Assembly (NCBI RefSeq): GCF_000427365.1
Contig: NZ_KE386488.1
Coordinates: 1,647,882-1,711,881 of the forward strand
From: Rikenella microfusus DSM 15922
GTDB lineage: Bacteria > Bacteroidota > Bacteroidia > Bacteroidales > Rikenellaceae
Length of the DNA: 64,000 nucleotides
Direction: 5' to 3'
The notes below the pieces were generated by a model. It saw nothing but the letters and a program-made list of their open reading frames with translations, ran no database searches and was not told where the DNA came from. The position numbers and the translations under genes were made by a program. Positions within the stretch are counted from its first letter, which is position 1; each line of letters starts with the position of its first letter. Below are positions 18,087 through 31,767 of this stretch, one piece after another.

Positions 18087-19475
18087 ATGCCACAAACACT
18101 TTTCGACAAGGTCTGGGACGCCCATGTGGTGCGCCAGTTGGACGGAGGCCGGTCGGTGCTTTATATCGACCGTCATTACATACACGAGGTGACCTCGCCG
18201 GTCGCTTTCGGGGGACTGCGTAAACGGGGAATCGGGATTTTCCGGCCGGATCAGACCACGGCGACGGCCGACCACAACACACCGACGCTCGACCAGGACA
18301 AACCGCTCGAACCCGGCGAATCGAAAACCCAACTCGACCAACTGGACAAAAATTGCAAGGAGTTCGGCATTGCCAATTATTTCGGCCTGAACAATCCCCG
18401 GAACGGGATCGTGCATATCATCGGGCCGGAATACGGCTTTACGCAGCCGGGGATGACGATCGTGTGCGGCGACAGCCATACCTCTACGCACGGGGCGTTC
18501 GGTGCGGTGGCGTTCGGTATCGGGACTTCGGAGGTCGAGATGGTGTTCGCCTCGCAGTGCATCATGCAGCCGAAACCGAAAAAGATGCGCATCACGGTCG
18601 AGGGCAAGCTCGGCGAAGGGGTGACGGCCAAGGATGTCGCGCTCTATATCATTTCTCAGATCACGGCGGCGGGCGGTACGGGCCATTTCATCGAGTTCGC
18701 GGGTTCGGCGATCCGTTCGTTGTCGATGGAGGGGCGCATGACGCTCTGCAACATGAGTATCGAGTGCGGCGCGCGCGGCGGTATCGTGGCGCCGGACGAA
18801 ACGACGTTCGAGTATGTCCGGGGACGGGAACATGCTCCGAAGGGCGAAGCGTGGGACAAGACGCTGGCCTATTGGAAAACGCTGTACAGCGACCCGGATG
18901 CGGTATTCGACAAGGAGTACCGTTTCGATGCGGCGGACATTCAGCCGATGATCACTTACGGTACGAATCCGGGGATGGGGCTGCCGATTACGGGGACGAT
19001 TCCGCAGCCGGCTTCGGAGAGCGATGTGAAGGCGTTGGAGTATATGGATTTCAAGGCGGGCGAGCGGATGATCGGCAAACCGGTGGATTATGTGTTCCTG
19101 GGGAGTTGCACGAATGGCCGGATCGAGGATTTTCGTCTTTTCGCCCAGGCGGTGAAGGGGCATAAAAAGGCGGATAACGTGGTGGCCTGGCTGGTGCCGG
19201 GGTCGCATATCGTGGAGCGGCTGGTGCGCGAGGAGGGGTTGCTGGATATTTTGCATGAGGCGGGGTTCGAGTTGCGTCAGCCGGGTTGCTCGGCGTGTCT
19301 GGCGATGAATGCGGACAAGGTGCCGGCGGGCAAGTATGCGGTTTCGACGTCGAACCGTAATTTCGAGGGCCGCCAGGGGCCGGGGGCGAGGACGTTGCTG
19401 GCGTCGCCGCTGGTGGCTGCCGCGGCTGCGGTGACGGGTAAGGTAACGGACCCGCGGGAGTTTTTTAAGAAATAG
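18087..19475 (+). CDS. leuC: 3-isopropylmalate dehydratase large subunit
   Basis: Isomerises 2-isopropylmalate to 3-isopropylmalate together with LeuD (462 aa). Aconitase-fold signatures are present: [17 protein letters not shown], and the [4Fe-4S] ligands in [12 protein letters not shown] and [10 protein letters not shown]. The N-terminus [15 protein letters not shown] is standard and the length is normal. Spacing from leuA is 131 bp and includes a palindrome and a TATCTTTA box that could act as an internal promoter. Confidence 0.97.
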   Translation: MPQTLFDKVWDAHVVRQLDGGRSVLYIDRHYIHEVTSPVAFGGLRKRGIGIFRPDQTTATADHNTPTLDQDKPLEPGESKTQLDQLDKNCKEFGIANYFGLNNPRNGIVHIIGPEYGFTQPGMTIVCGDSHTSTHGAFGAVAFGIGTSEVEMVFASQCIMQPKPKKMRITVEGKLGEGVTAKDVALYIISQITAAGGTGHFIEFAGSAIRSLSMEGRMTLCNMSIECGARGGIVAPDETTFEYVRGREHAPKGEAWDKTLAYWKTLYSDPDAVFDKEYRFDAADIQPMITYGTNPGMGLPITGTIPQPASESDVKALEYMDFKAGERMIGKPVDYVFLGSCTNGRIEDFRLFAQAVKGHKKADNVVAWLVPGSHIVERLVREEGLLDILHEAGFELRQPGCSACLAMNADKVPAGKYAVSTSNRNFEGRQGPGARTLLASPLVAAAAAVTGKVTDPREFFKK

Positions 19476-19585
19476 TGTCATTTTTATTACTACCCGTGTT
19501 GCACTGTCGCTTTTGGGCGGCGAGCATAGTGAGCCGCGCGCGTCGGACGCCTCCCCACGGGAGGCCCGCAACTTTTGCGTTGCTC

Positions 19586-19618
19586 AATGCGGTCGCTCCC
19601 GGGCGTCCAACCCAATCG
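19586..19618. repeat. GC-rich repeat module 2, copy B (leuC-leuD gap)
   Basis: AATGCGGTCGCTCCCGGGCG and following bases match 2414-2447. It lies in the 195-bp leuC-leuD gap, which also contains a CCTCCC/GGGAGG hairpin. Confidence 0.6.
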
Positions 19619-19670
19619 CCCTTGCTTTCATGCGGTGCGGTAATAAAAAGGAACAATTAACATTCAGACA

Positions 19671-20270
19671 ATGGCAAGAGAGAAATTTGTTAAGATCGTA
19701 TCGTCCGCCGTGCCGGTGAACGTCGAGAATATAGATACCGACCAGATCATCCCGGCCCGGTTCTTGAAAGCCACCGAGCGCAAAGGGTTCGGCGACAACC
19801 TGTTTCGCGACTGGCGGTACACGAAAGACAACCGATTGATTTCCGATTTCCCTGTCAATGACAAGGCGAAGTACGAGGGGAATATTCTTGTGGCCGGATA
19901 TAATTTCGGGTGCGGATCCTCGCGCGAACATGCCGCATGGGCCATTTACGACTACGGTTTCCGGGTCGTGGTGAGCAGCTTTTTCGCCGATATTTTCCGG
20001 AACAACGCCCTGAACAACGGGTTGCTGCCGATTCAGGTAACGCCGGAGTTCCTGTCCGGAATCTTCGATACGATCGCCAAAGACAGTAAGGCGCAGTTTA
20101 CGGTCGATCTCGAAAATCAGACGATTACCAACAATACGACGGGGGATAGCGAAAAATTCGCTATCGACGGCTATAAGAAGGAGTGTCTGCTGAACGGCTA
20201 CGACGATGTGGACTATCTGGTCACTTTGCGACCGGAAATCGAAACGTTCGAACATGCCCGTAACCGTTAA
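19671..20270 (+). CDS. leuD: 3-isopropylmalate dehydratase small subunit
   Basis: Partner of LeuC in the leucine pathway (199 aa, normal length). It has the small-subunit swivel-domain signatures [20 protein letters not shown] near residue 15, [17 protein letters not shown] near 80, and [13 protein letters not shown] near 112. The subunit pair forms the aconitase-like active site in the cytoplasm. It is separated from leuC by a repeat-containing gap and from the next pathway gene by the 320-bp repeat, so this operon has been loosened by repeats. Confidence 0.97.
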   Translation: MAREKFVKIVSSAVPVNVENIDTDQIIPARFLKATERKGFGDNLFRDWRYTKDNRLISDFPVNDKAKYEGNILVAGYNFGCGSSREHAAWAIYDYGFRVVVSSFFADIFRNNALNNGLLPIQVTPEFLSGIFDTIAKDSKAQFTVDLENQTITNNTTGDSEKFAIDGYKKECLLNGYDDVDYLVTLRPEIETFEHARNR

Positions 20271-20284
20271 TCCCCCTTTATTTA

Positions 20285-20607
20285 TTAACCGTTCGATTAT
20301 CCGTACGTAGAGGGTAGAGTCCACTGTTCTTTCTTTGAAAAGAAAGAACCAAAGAAACTTTCGAGTAGGTTTGTGGCGCCTCAGTTTGTCGATGCCTCTT
20401 TGCACTGTGCTTTTTGTTTTGTAAGAACAGGGGGCTGTCCTTTGTATTTGCATGAATGCCCCCTGTTCTTACAAAACAAATCGTCAAAGGATAAGTCATC
20501 CGCCAGGCTCAGGAGATGCGCAAGCATCTCAAAAAGTTTTTCTGGTTCTCTTTGTTCACAAAGAGAACAGTCGCCTCAAACCTGAACAGTATAAATAAAC
20601 GAACGAT
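20285..20607. repeat. 320-bp dispersed structured repeat, copy 2
   Basis: Second copy of the unit at 14684-15004, in the same orientation relative to the plus strand, with scattered substitutions. It contains the same three palindromes and imperfect terminal inverted repeats. It fills most of the 354-bp gap between leuD and the IPMS-like synthase gene. None of the stems is followed by a clear T-run, so transcription may continue through it. Confidence 0.85.
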
Positions 20608-20624
20608 TAACAGAGAGAAAAGCG

Positions 20625-22163
20625 ATGTCGAGAGTCGAGATTATGGACACCACCCTGCGCGACGGTGAGCAGACCTCCGGCGTATCCTTTGCGCCTCAGG
20701 AAAAGCTCAGCCTCGCCCGGTTGTTATTGACAGACATTCGGGTGGACCGGATCGAAGTCGCCTCCGCCCGCGTGAGCGAAGGCGAGCGTGCCGCCGTTCG
20801 GAAAATTATGGAATGGGGGGCACGGAAAGACTACCTCGATCGGATCGAAGTACTCGGATTCGTGGACGGAGGCATCTCCCTCGACTGGATCGCCGAATGC
20901 GGCGGCCGCGTCATCAACCTGCTCACCAAAGGATCCGAAAAACACTGCAAATACCAGCTTCGGAAGACGCTCGAAGAGCATGTCGCCGATATCCGCCGCG
21001 ACGTGCAGGCCGCCCAGGAACGCGGTATCGCCGTCAATATCTATCTCGAAGACTGGTCGAACGGCATGCGCCACTCGCGCGAATACGTCTATCGGATGAT
21101 GGACGCCCTCCAGGGGCTGCCCATACAGCGGTTCATGCTGCCCGACACACTGGGAATTTACGAACCGTGGGAGTGCTACGAAGCGTGCCGGGCCATGACC
21201 GAACGCTATCCCGGCCTGCGGTTCGACTTCCACGCCCACAACGACTACGACCTGGCCGTGGCCAACACCCTCGCCGCCGTTAAAGCCGGCGTGCAGGGCG
21301 TGCACACCACCGTCAACGGGCTGGGCGAACGGGCCGGGAACGCCCCGCTGTCGAGCGTCATCGCCGCGCTGCACGACCATCTGAAAGCCGACATCGCCGT
21401 CGATGAAGCGCGGACCAACCATGTCGCCACCGTTGTCGAAAGCTACTCCGGCATCCGGATTCCCGCTAACAAACCCGTGATCGGCGAAAACGTCTTTACC
21501 CAGTGCGCCGGGATACACGCCGACGGCGACAATAAGAACAACCTCTATTTCAACGACCTGCTGCCCGAGCGTTTCGGGCGTACGCGGCAATACGCCTTGG
21601 GTAAAAGCTCCGGCAAGGCCAATATCCGCAAAAATCTCGAAATGCTCGGCATCGAACTGGACGAAGAGTCGATGACCCGCGTGACGCAGTATATCGTCGA
21701 GCTGGGCGATCGCAAAGAGATCGTCACGGCCGAAGATCTGCCCTACATCGTCTCCGATCTGTTGGGGGCCTCCGGCGACCGCGAAGCCGTGCGCATACTC
21801 AACTATTCCCTCTCCGTAGCGCAGGGATTGCGGCCCGTGGCCACGGTCAAGATCGAGATACACGGCCAGGCCTACCAGCAGACCTCAGCCGGCGACGGGC
21901 AGTACGACGCCTTCGTGTCGGCCGTCGAGGCCATTTACGAGCACCAGCTGGGGCGCGAGTTCCCCGCCCTGGTGGACTACTCCGTAAGCATCCCGCCCGG
22001 CGGGCGTACCGACGCCTTCGTGCAGACCCTCATCACGTGGGAGTGGAACGGCGCTCGATTCAAAACCCGCGGCTTGGACGCCGACCAGACCGTAGCCGCT
22101 ATCAAAGCGACCGTCAAAATGCTGAATAAAATCGAAAACAATACTAATATCACTACACCATGA
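20625..22163 (+). CDS. Second IPMS/citramalate-synthase-like enzyme
   Basis: A 512-aa paralog of LeuA with the same architecture. The barrel start is [20 protein letters not shown]; the metal-binding motif is [14 protein letters not shown]; the signature is [14 protein letters not shown]; and a LeuA-type allosteric domain runs from about residue 385. It resembles the alpha-isopropylmalate/homocitrate/citramalate synthase group found between leuD and leuB in Bacteroidales. A likely role is (R)-citramalate synthase, which would use LeuCD and LeuB to make 2-ketobutyrate for isoleucine. That role is an inference from family and operon; substrate choice cannot be read from sequence. Confidence 0.85.
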   Translation: MSRVEIMDTTLRDGEQTSGVSFAPQEKLSLARLLLTDIRVDRIEVASARVSEGERAAVRKIMEWGARKDYLDRIEVLGFVDGGISLDWIAECGGRVINLLTKGSEKHCKYQLRKTLEEHVADIRRDVQAAQERGIAVNIYLEDWSNGMRHSREYVYRMMDALQGLPIQRFMLPDTLGIYEPWECYEACRAMTERYPGLRFDFHAHNDYDLAVANTLAAVKAGVQGVHTTVNGLGERAGNAPLSSVIAALHDHLKADIAVDEARTNHVATVVESYSGIRIPANKPVIGENVFTQCAGIHADGDNKNNLYFNDLLPERFGRTRQYALGKSSGKANIRKNLEMLGIELDEESMTRVTQYIVELGDRKEIVTAEDLPYIVSDLLGASGDREAVRILNYSLSVAQGLRPVATVKIEIHGQAYQQTSAGDGQYDAFVSAVEAIYEHQLGREFPALVDYSVSIPPGGRTDAFVQTLITWEWNGARFKTRGLDADQTVAAIKATVKMLNKIENNTNITTP

Positions 22164-23230
22164 ATTTGAACATTGCGCTGTTGCCGGGCGACGGCATCGG
22201 GCCGGAGATCGTGGGCGAAGCCGTGAAAGTGCTCGACGCGGTCGGGAAAAAGTACGGACATACGTTCAATTATAAAAAAGGGCTGGTCGGCGCCTGCGCC
22301 ATCGACGCCACCGGCGATCCCTATCCGGCCGAAACGCATAAAATCTGCCGGGAGTCCGATGCGGTGCTCTTCGGAGCCATCGGCGACCCGAAATACGACA
22401 ACGATCCGTCGGCCAAGGTGCGTCCCGAACAGGGTTTGCTCCGGATGCGCAAATCGCTGGGGCTGTTCGCCAACGTGCGGCCGCTGGTGGTGTTCGATTC
22501 GCTGGTGGAACGCTCGCCGCTCAAGGCCGAACGCGTCAAAGGGGCCGATTTCGTCTGCATCCGCGAACTGACCGGAGGCATGTACTTCGGTCGTCCCCAG
22601 GGGCGCAGCGAAGACGGGAACACGGCATACGACACCTGCGTCTATTCGCGCGAAGAGGTGGAACGTATCCTGAAAGTGGCCTTCGAACAGGCCCGCAAGC
22701 GCCGCAAACTGCTCACGGTGGTCGATAAGGCGAACGTGATCGCCACCTCGCGCCTGTGGCGGCAGATCGCCAAAGAGATGGCTCCGCAGTATCCCGACGT
22801 GCAGGTGGACTACATGTTCGTGGATAACGCCGCGATGCAGATTATCCAGCGTCCGACCTATTTCGACGTGCTGGTGACCGAAAACCTGTTCGGGGACATC
22901 CTGACCGACGAATCGAGCGTCATCAGCGGGTCGCTGGGCCTGTTGCCTTCGGCCTCGCTGGGTTCCGACGTGGCGCTGTTCGAACCGATCCACGGCTCTT
23001 ACCCGCAGGCGGCCGGTAAGAATATCGCCAACCCGATGGCCACCATTCTGAGCGCGGCGATGCTGCTCGAACACGTCGGGTTGCAGCAGGAGGGCGCGGC
23101 CGTGCGGGCCGCCGTCGAAAAGGCCATCGCGCAGGGCGTCGTGACCGAAGACCTCGTGGACGCGAGCATGCCGGGCCAGACGGCCCGTTCCACCACTGAA
23201 GTCGGCGATTTCGTGGCCGCCCACGTGTAG
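22160..23230 (+). CDS. leuB: 3-isopropylmalate dehydrogenase
   Basis: NAD-dependent oxidative decarboxylation of 3-isopropylmalate to 2-ketoisocaproate (356 aa). It shows [16 protein letters not shown] at the start, the substrate loop [12 protein letters not shown], the tyrosine/arginine region ELTGGMYFG, the conserved KANV, and the NAD-binding stretch [18 protein letters not shown]. Its ATG overlaps the stop of the preceding synthase (ATGA), so the two are translationally coupled. This supports a shared pathway for the pair. Confidence 0.97.
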   Translation: MNLNIALLPGDGIGPEIVGEAVKVLDAVGKKYGHTFNYKKGLVGACAIDATGDPYPAETHKICRESDAVLFGAIGDPKYDNDPSAKVRPEQGLLRMRKSLGLFANVRPLVVFDSLVERSPLKAERVKGADFVCIRELTGGMYFGRPQGRSEDGNTAYDTCVYSREEVERILKVAFEQARKRRKLLTVVDKANVIATSRLWRQIAKEMAPQYPDVQVDYMFVDNAAMQIIQRPTYFDVLVTENLFGDILTDESSVISGSLGLLPSASLGSDVALFEPIHGSYPQAAGKNIANPMATILSAAMLLEHVGLQQEGAAVRAAVEKAIAQGVVTEDLVDASMPGQTARSTTEVGDFVAAHV

Positions 23231-23255
23231 CCTGTGGCCGAAGCAGGGAGAAATT

Positions 23256-23298
23256 ATATTCAGCTCTACGGAAATATCTGTAGAGCTGAATATTTTTG
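23256..23298 (+). terminator. Terminator of the leu operon
   Basis: A perfect 14-bp stem (ATATTCAGCTCTAC and complement) around a 10-base loop, followed by TTTTG, 25 bp after the leuB stop. Confidence 0.85.
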
Positions 23299-23356
23299 CG
23301 GACATATGTAATGAATATGAATTATATTTGTATAATAAAACTAAACCATACTGTCT

Positions 23357-24232
23357 ATGAAAAGAAAATTACTCGTTCTGCCCGCCGCTGCCGCATCCCT
23401 GTTGCTCGCCTCTTGCGGCGGCTCCGGTTCCGGCCCCAAACTGGATACCGAAAATGCCAACCGGATCATCGAGTATTATAACCAGACGCTCGAAGTGTTC
23501 CGCGACGGTTACAGCGCGGAAAAAGCCGGGGAGGTGGTGGAATATATGGATAACAAAGGCCGGGCGTTGATCGCTCCGATCATCGTGTTGCCGGGGATGT
23601 ACCGCGATTCGGCGGAGATGACCGCGCCGGGCGATCGTTTCGGCAAATCGGCCGGCGATTCGCTGACGATGCTTTTCCGGGAATATTATGCGGCTTGCCG
23701 GACGCTCGACGACAATTACGACGCATTCAAAGCGTATAAAAAGGCCGAAGACTACAAAGACGACGACTGGGCCAAAGGCAAACAGCTTGCCGAAGAAACT
23801 CGGGCGGCGGCCGAGCGGATGCTGAGCGCGAAACAGCAGATATTGGACATCATCGCCGGACCGGCCGATGCGGCGGAACTGGCCCTGATGGAGGGCAATC
23901 CGCTCAAAGACCATATCCTGTTGGCCAAGAAGATATTTGCCGGAATGGAGGGCATGATGCAGGTCGTGTCGGCGGAAAAAGTCGACGAACAGGCCCTGAC
24001 GGCCGATTACGGTGCGTTGGAACAGTTGGTGAAAGAGGGACGGGAATTGCCCCGGGTAAAAGATATGGACAACGAAATGAAATGGTACGGGGAGTATCTG
24101 GATGAAGTGGACGCGTTCCTCGGCGTCGTCCGCAAGGCCCAGCGGAACGGCAAATACACCCAGTCCGTGCTGGACGATATGAACTCCGAATATGGGGATG
24201 CCGTGGGCGATTATAACACTTTTGTCAATTGA
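23357..24232 (+). CDS. DUF3829 family lipoprotein
   Basis: A 291-aa lipoprotein with the lipobox LLASC (Cys near residue 21), followed by a Gly/Ser linker and an all-helical body. The pattern (IIEYYNQTLEVF, a charged YKKAEDYKDDDWAKGK segment, and VDAFLGVVRKA near the end) fits DUF3829, a Bacteroidetes and proteobacterial family of unknown function. It would be anchored in the outer or inner membrane facing the periplasm. A TATATTTG -7 box lies at 23323-23330, 27 bp upstream, and a terminator follows, so it is a single-gene unit. Confidence 0.85.
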   Translation: MKRKLLVLPAAAASLLLASCGGSGSGPKLDTENANRIIEYYNQTLEVFRDGYSAEKAGEVVEYMDNKGRALIAPIIVLPGMYRDSAEMTAPGDRFGKSAGDSLTMLFREYYAACRTLDDNYDAFKAYKKAEDYKDDDWAKGKQLAEETRAAAERMLSAKQQILDIIAGPADAAELALMEGNPLKDHILLAKKIFAGMEGMMQVVSAEKVDEQALTADYGALEQLVKEGRELPRVKDMDNEMKWYGEYLDEVDAFLGVVRKAQRNGKYTQSVLDDMNSEYGDAVGDYNTFVN

Positions 24233-24256
24233 TCGGGACGAACGTATTTCCGACGG

Positions 24257-24290
24257 AGCCGGCCTTTTTCTGTAAAAGGCCGGCTTTTTT
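24257..24290 (+). terminator. Rho-independent terminator
   Basis: AGCCGGCCTTTT pairs with AAAAGGCCGGCT, followed by TTTTT. It ends the DUF3829 gene. Confidence 0.9.
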
Positions 24291-24388
24291 AATCGATGGA
24301 GCGAAAAAAGTTTTCTTGCGGTTCGTGTTGATCGTCAGAATAATAAGGGCAAGAATGAAATTTGTGTGAAAAAATAATTTCGAAAATA

Positions 24389-24419
24389 TTTGCAGAAACC
24401 GGAAACGTGTGTACCTTTG
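24389..24419 (+). promoter_or_regulatory. rRNA operon promoter (Bacteroidetes sigma type)
   Basis: TTTG at 24389-24392 and TACCTTTG at 24412-24419 with a 19-bp spacer: an exact match to the Bacteroidetes primary promoter. It lies about 385 bp upstream of mature 16S. The leader (24430-24800) has no gene and contains a second TATATTTG box at 24652-24659. Confidence 0.85.
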
Positions 24420-24802
24420 CATCCGCAATCGGGAACAAAATCGCGGTTGCGGGCAATAAAGCCGAAAGTTCTTCCGTTTGTAAATTTTACATGCCGTTTC
24501 CGGAAACGGGCGGTCATGAAGATTGAACGGATTTGAAAAGATTTTTCTTGTTCCGGTCTCAGGACTCGGAATGAAAAATAACCGGTGTATTCCGGAAAGT
24601 TCTTTGAAGTATTGCAGTGTAGTACAAGTAGCGGTTATCGGGCTGAGATGTTATATTTGATGTTTCGGTTACGATGATCGTAGGATCGTTTTTCAGGCGC
24701 AAGTTTTGAGAGACGGTTTAAGAAAAGCTTAGTCAATTTTTTTGAAGTTAGTGGAATAAGAGCTAAGGATATGACTTGGAGACAAGTCAGTAAATTTTTT
24801 TA

Positions 24803-26332
<1,530 letters not shown>

Positions 26333-26539
26333 GGAGCCTTGTTCCACGATCAAAAAGAGCACTGCAATACTTTTTTAACGAAATCGACTCGGAGTTTGGA
26401 GTCATCGCGATGATGATTTCGGAGTCCGACGACATAGAGACCGATCCGAAAGCGGGAGGTCTGAAAAGTTCATTGACACGTTAGGAAAAGAAAAACGAGT
26501 AAGGGTATTCGTCGTAGTGATACGGCGGAGCCTAAAAAA
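26333..26539 (+). other. 16S-23S spacer without tRNA genes
   Basis: About 207 bp. No tRNA cloverleaf, GTTCGA-type T-loop or tRNA-Ile/Ala sequence is visible. Most bacteria and many Bacteroidetes rRNA operons carry tRNA-Ile and tRNA-Ala here. Confidence 0.75.
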
Positions 26540-29418
<2,879 letters not shown>

Positions 29419-29509
29419 GTAAAGTCCCTTACTGGTTTTTCTTGCCACACGTGTCGAACGAACCGTGCGAGCGGTTCAGGTTATAGAAGACTTATCGTCT
29501 TCACGGTTT

Positions 29510-29618
<109 letters not shown>

Positions 29619-29621
29619 TTC

Positions 29622-29654
29622 AAGGGGTTCATCGTAATGATGAACCCCTTTTTT
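29622..29654 (+). terminator. Terminator of the rRNA operon
   Basis: AAGGGGTTCATC pairs with GATGAACCCCTT across a short loop, followed by TTTTTTATT. Confidence 0.9.
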
Positions 29655-29978
29655 ATTATCGGCAATACCCTAACCGGATACTCTTTCTGCTCCGCTCCGA
29701 CAATATCCGGAGATAACGCCGAAAATACGGATAACTTTATACTCTCCCGGACCTCCGACACTAAAATTGAATGAAATACAGTATAGATAAACGCTCGGAG
29801 ACATCGGGAATGCGGAGGGGGGACGGATTTCTAGCGTGCGTAACCTTCTGTAGGTAATCGAACGATTGTTTGTTCGTAAGTTATGCAACGGTCAAGCTCA
29901 TTTATATCTCCCTACGTATCGGATACAAAACAGGCCGTCTCGACTTAAGACGGCCTTGCCTGCATATGGGATGCCGGA
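29655..29978. other. Gap between rRNA operon and DUF4190-like gene
   Basis: 324 bp without a gene. Apart from the minus-strand terminator at 29926-29956, nothing is recognised. Confidence 0.6.
29926..29956 (-). terminator. Rho-independent terminator, minus strand
   Basis: AAGGCCGTCT pairs with AGACGGCCT around a short loop and is followed on the minus strand by GTTTTGT. It ends the tlpA-like/DUF4190-like transcript. Confidence 0.8.
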
Positions 29979-30299
29979 CTATAAAGTCGTGGCGGCTATG
30001 CCTGCGGCTCCGAGGATGACGCCGAAGAGGGCCAGGAGGAAGACAATGCCGATCAGGGAAATGACTAATCCGGCAATTGCCAGCCCTTTGGGTCGTTTCG
30101 TTACCCCTACCGCGGAGAAAATCAGACCGAGTACCCACAAAATCCAACCGAATACGGGAATCCAACCCAGAAAAAGCGTGACGAGGGCCAGGATGAATCC
30201 CGCCGTTCCGATACCGTTCGAACGTTTCTCGACTTGTTGGATGATGACCGTCTGTTGATAAGGTTGCTGCGGCGGAGTGTTTTGCGTTTGATTTTCCAT
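29979..30299 (-). CDS. DUF4190-like small membrane protein
   Basis: A 106-aa protein. The N-terminal 28 residues are polar and Gln/Pro-rich (QNTPPQQPYQQTVIIQQ). Two or three hydrophobic segments follow (GTAGFILALVTLFLGWIPV, ILWVLGLIFSAVGV, GLAIAGLVISLIGIVFLLAL). The layout and the GLAIAGLVIS stretch fit the DUF4190 membrane-domain family. The start at 30299 is chosen over a longer frame that reads back into the upstream gene. It follows the thioredoxin gene by 16 bp, so the two form an operon. Function unknown. Confidence 0.8.
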   Translation of the reverse strand: MENQTQNTPPQQPYQQTVIIQQVEKRSNGIGTAGFILALVTLFLGWIPVFGWILWVLGLIFSAVGVTKRPKGLAIAGLVISLIGIVFLLALFGVILGAAGIAATTL

Positions 30300-30315
30300 A
30301 ATCTCGTAATATGGT

Positions 30316-31533
30316 TTAGTTAGATTGGTTTCCGAGCGTGGCGAACGTTGCGTCGATAGCTTCCGCCAGCCTATTCCATAGCGATTCGGAATCGCCGCCG
30401 AAACCGTTGTAGCGGAATGCGACCCGGCCGTCGCTGCCGACGACCAGAAATACGGGATAAGCGTACAGTCCGTACGCATCGGCTACCGGTGTCGGACAGA
30501 GCAATACCGGATACTCGATACCTTTGCGTTCGATCAGCGAACGGGTCTGCTTGCGCGAGTCGCCGTGATCCATCATAACGAATACGACGGCGGCTCCGCG
30601 GTTCCGGTAATGCCTGTAGAGCGAATCGACCGTCGGCATGGCCATCAGGCAGGCGCCGCAGGTCGATGTACTCCAATCCATTACGACCGTGTTCCCGGCT
30701 TTCAACAGGGAATCCAGCGAATAGAGCCGTCCGGTGGCGGCATCCGGCAGGTCTTTCCATAGCGGCGCCGTTTCTCCGGGATTGCAGGAACCCGGTACGG
30801 TCGGTCGGGGATTCCGGTAGGTCGGAACGATGAATGTTTCCGGTGTTACCGGCGGGTCGATCCGTAACCCGGCCAATTCCTCGAAACTGCTCTGATCCAT
30901 GCAGAAACGACCCGTCGAGCGGTCGCGTCTTCCATGCCAGACCGGTAACAAGGTATGCCGGTCGATCGCCAGCTTATACCATCCTTCAAGAGTGTCGCCG
31001 GGAGCGGAGTGGAGCGTGTGGAGCGAAAAAAAGTAGCATTGTCGGCCGTCGATCGTCGTGTCCGGCAGTTGGGCCGTGGCCGCCGAATCCAGCATCTGTC
31101 GCGTCCGGGTCTCCATTTTGTCCAATATGCTGACTATCCACATGGATTCGATGGCCGTTGTTTCGAGACGTTCGCCCGTACCGTCCGGGGAGATATAATA
31201 CACGCCCGTGCCGTCGGTGCAACAGGTTACGGAATCTCCCGGCGTCTCTTTCAGGAGGTTTGCATCGCGAAAGTTCAGACGGTCTATCGGGCCGTTCGGC
31301 CGGCTGCGCATCAGGATGAAACGACCGGCATGCGCTGCGGCCGGCGTATCGTCGTCCGGGGCGAAGTTCGTGAACATGGTCCGATACGTTCCGCTCAGCG
31401 AGCGGAAAGCGTGCTGTGCCCGCAGCGATTGATCGAGGATGTCGTGCGCGGTGGCTTCTTGTGCCGAGGCGCCGCCGCAGACGCCGGCGATGAGGACGGA
31501 AAAGACGGTAGCGAGACGGACCGGGAAGTTCAT
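30316..31533 (-). CDS. TlpA-like thioredoxin-fold protein
   Basis: Exported protein of 405 aa. The signal peptide (MNFPVRLATVFSVLIAGVCG) is followed by a beta-rich N-terminal domain of about 240 residues with no recognised family. A C-terminal thioredoxin/TlpA domain starts near residue 255, with the redox motif CGAC in DWSTSTCGACLMAMP. The cis-proline region reads YAYPVFLVVGSDGRV. Such proteins reduce or shuffle disulfides, or act in redox sensing, in the periplasm. The non-standard CGAC in place of CxPC is within the range seen in TlpA-like proteins. Confidence 0.85.
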   Translation of the reverse strand: MNFPVRLATVFSVLIAGVCGGASAQEATAHDILDQSLRAQHAFRSLSGTYRTMFTNFAPDDDTPAAAHAGRFILMRSRPNGPIDRLNFRDANLLKETPGDSVTCCTDGTGVYYISPDGTGERLETTAIESMWIVSILDKMETRTRQMLDSAATAQLPDTTIDGRQCYFFSLHTLHSAPGDTLEGWYKLAIDRHTLLPVWHGRRDRSTGRFCMDQSSFEELAGLRIDPPVTPETFIVPTYRNPRPTVPGSCNPGETAPLWKDLPDAATGRLYSLDSLLKAGNTVVMDWSTSTCGACLMAMPTVDSLYRHYRNRGAAVVFVMMDHGDSRKQTRSLIERKGIEYPVLLCPTPVADAYGLYAYPVFLVVGSDGRVAFRYNGFGGDSESLWNRLAEAIDATFATLGNQSN

Positions 31534-31737
31534 TTGTCGGAGTATTGGACCGCTTTAAAGATAATAAAAGTAACCCGATTATATACAATTGACATACCTA
31601 CAGTTTTCGCCGGTATTTTTTCGGCCCGCGCTTGTTTCAGCCGGCCGTAGGGCGGTTGGAATGCGTAACGGTCGGGCAGAGTATCGCGCAGGCTTCAGAT
31701 ACTTGCCATAAAAAATAGGCCGCAGGCCGGAAAAGAT

Positions 31738-31745
31738 TAAATTTG
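31738..31745 (+). promoter_or_regulatory. Candidate -7 box for murD
   Basis: TAAATTTG fits TAnnTTTG and lies 22 bp before the murD ATG. No TTTG is found at the expected distance, so confidence is limited. Confidence 0.45.
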
Positions 31746-31767
31746 CAGGCGGATAAAAGACGAGATT

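Noticed and set aside
31590-31660. Segment with TTTCGGCCCGCGC also found inside the MITE at about 5536
   Set aside because: The match is 13-14 bases plus vague similarity upstream; it could be a relic but cannot be supported without alignment statistics.
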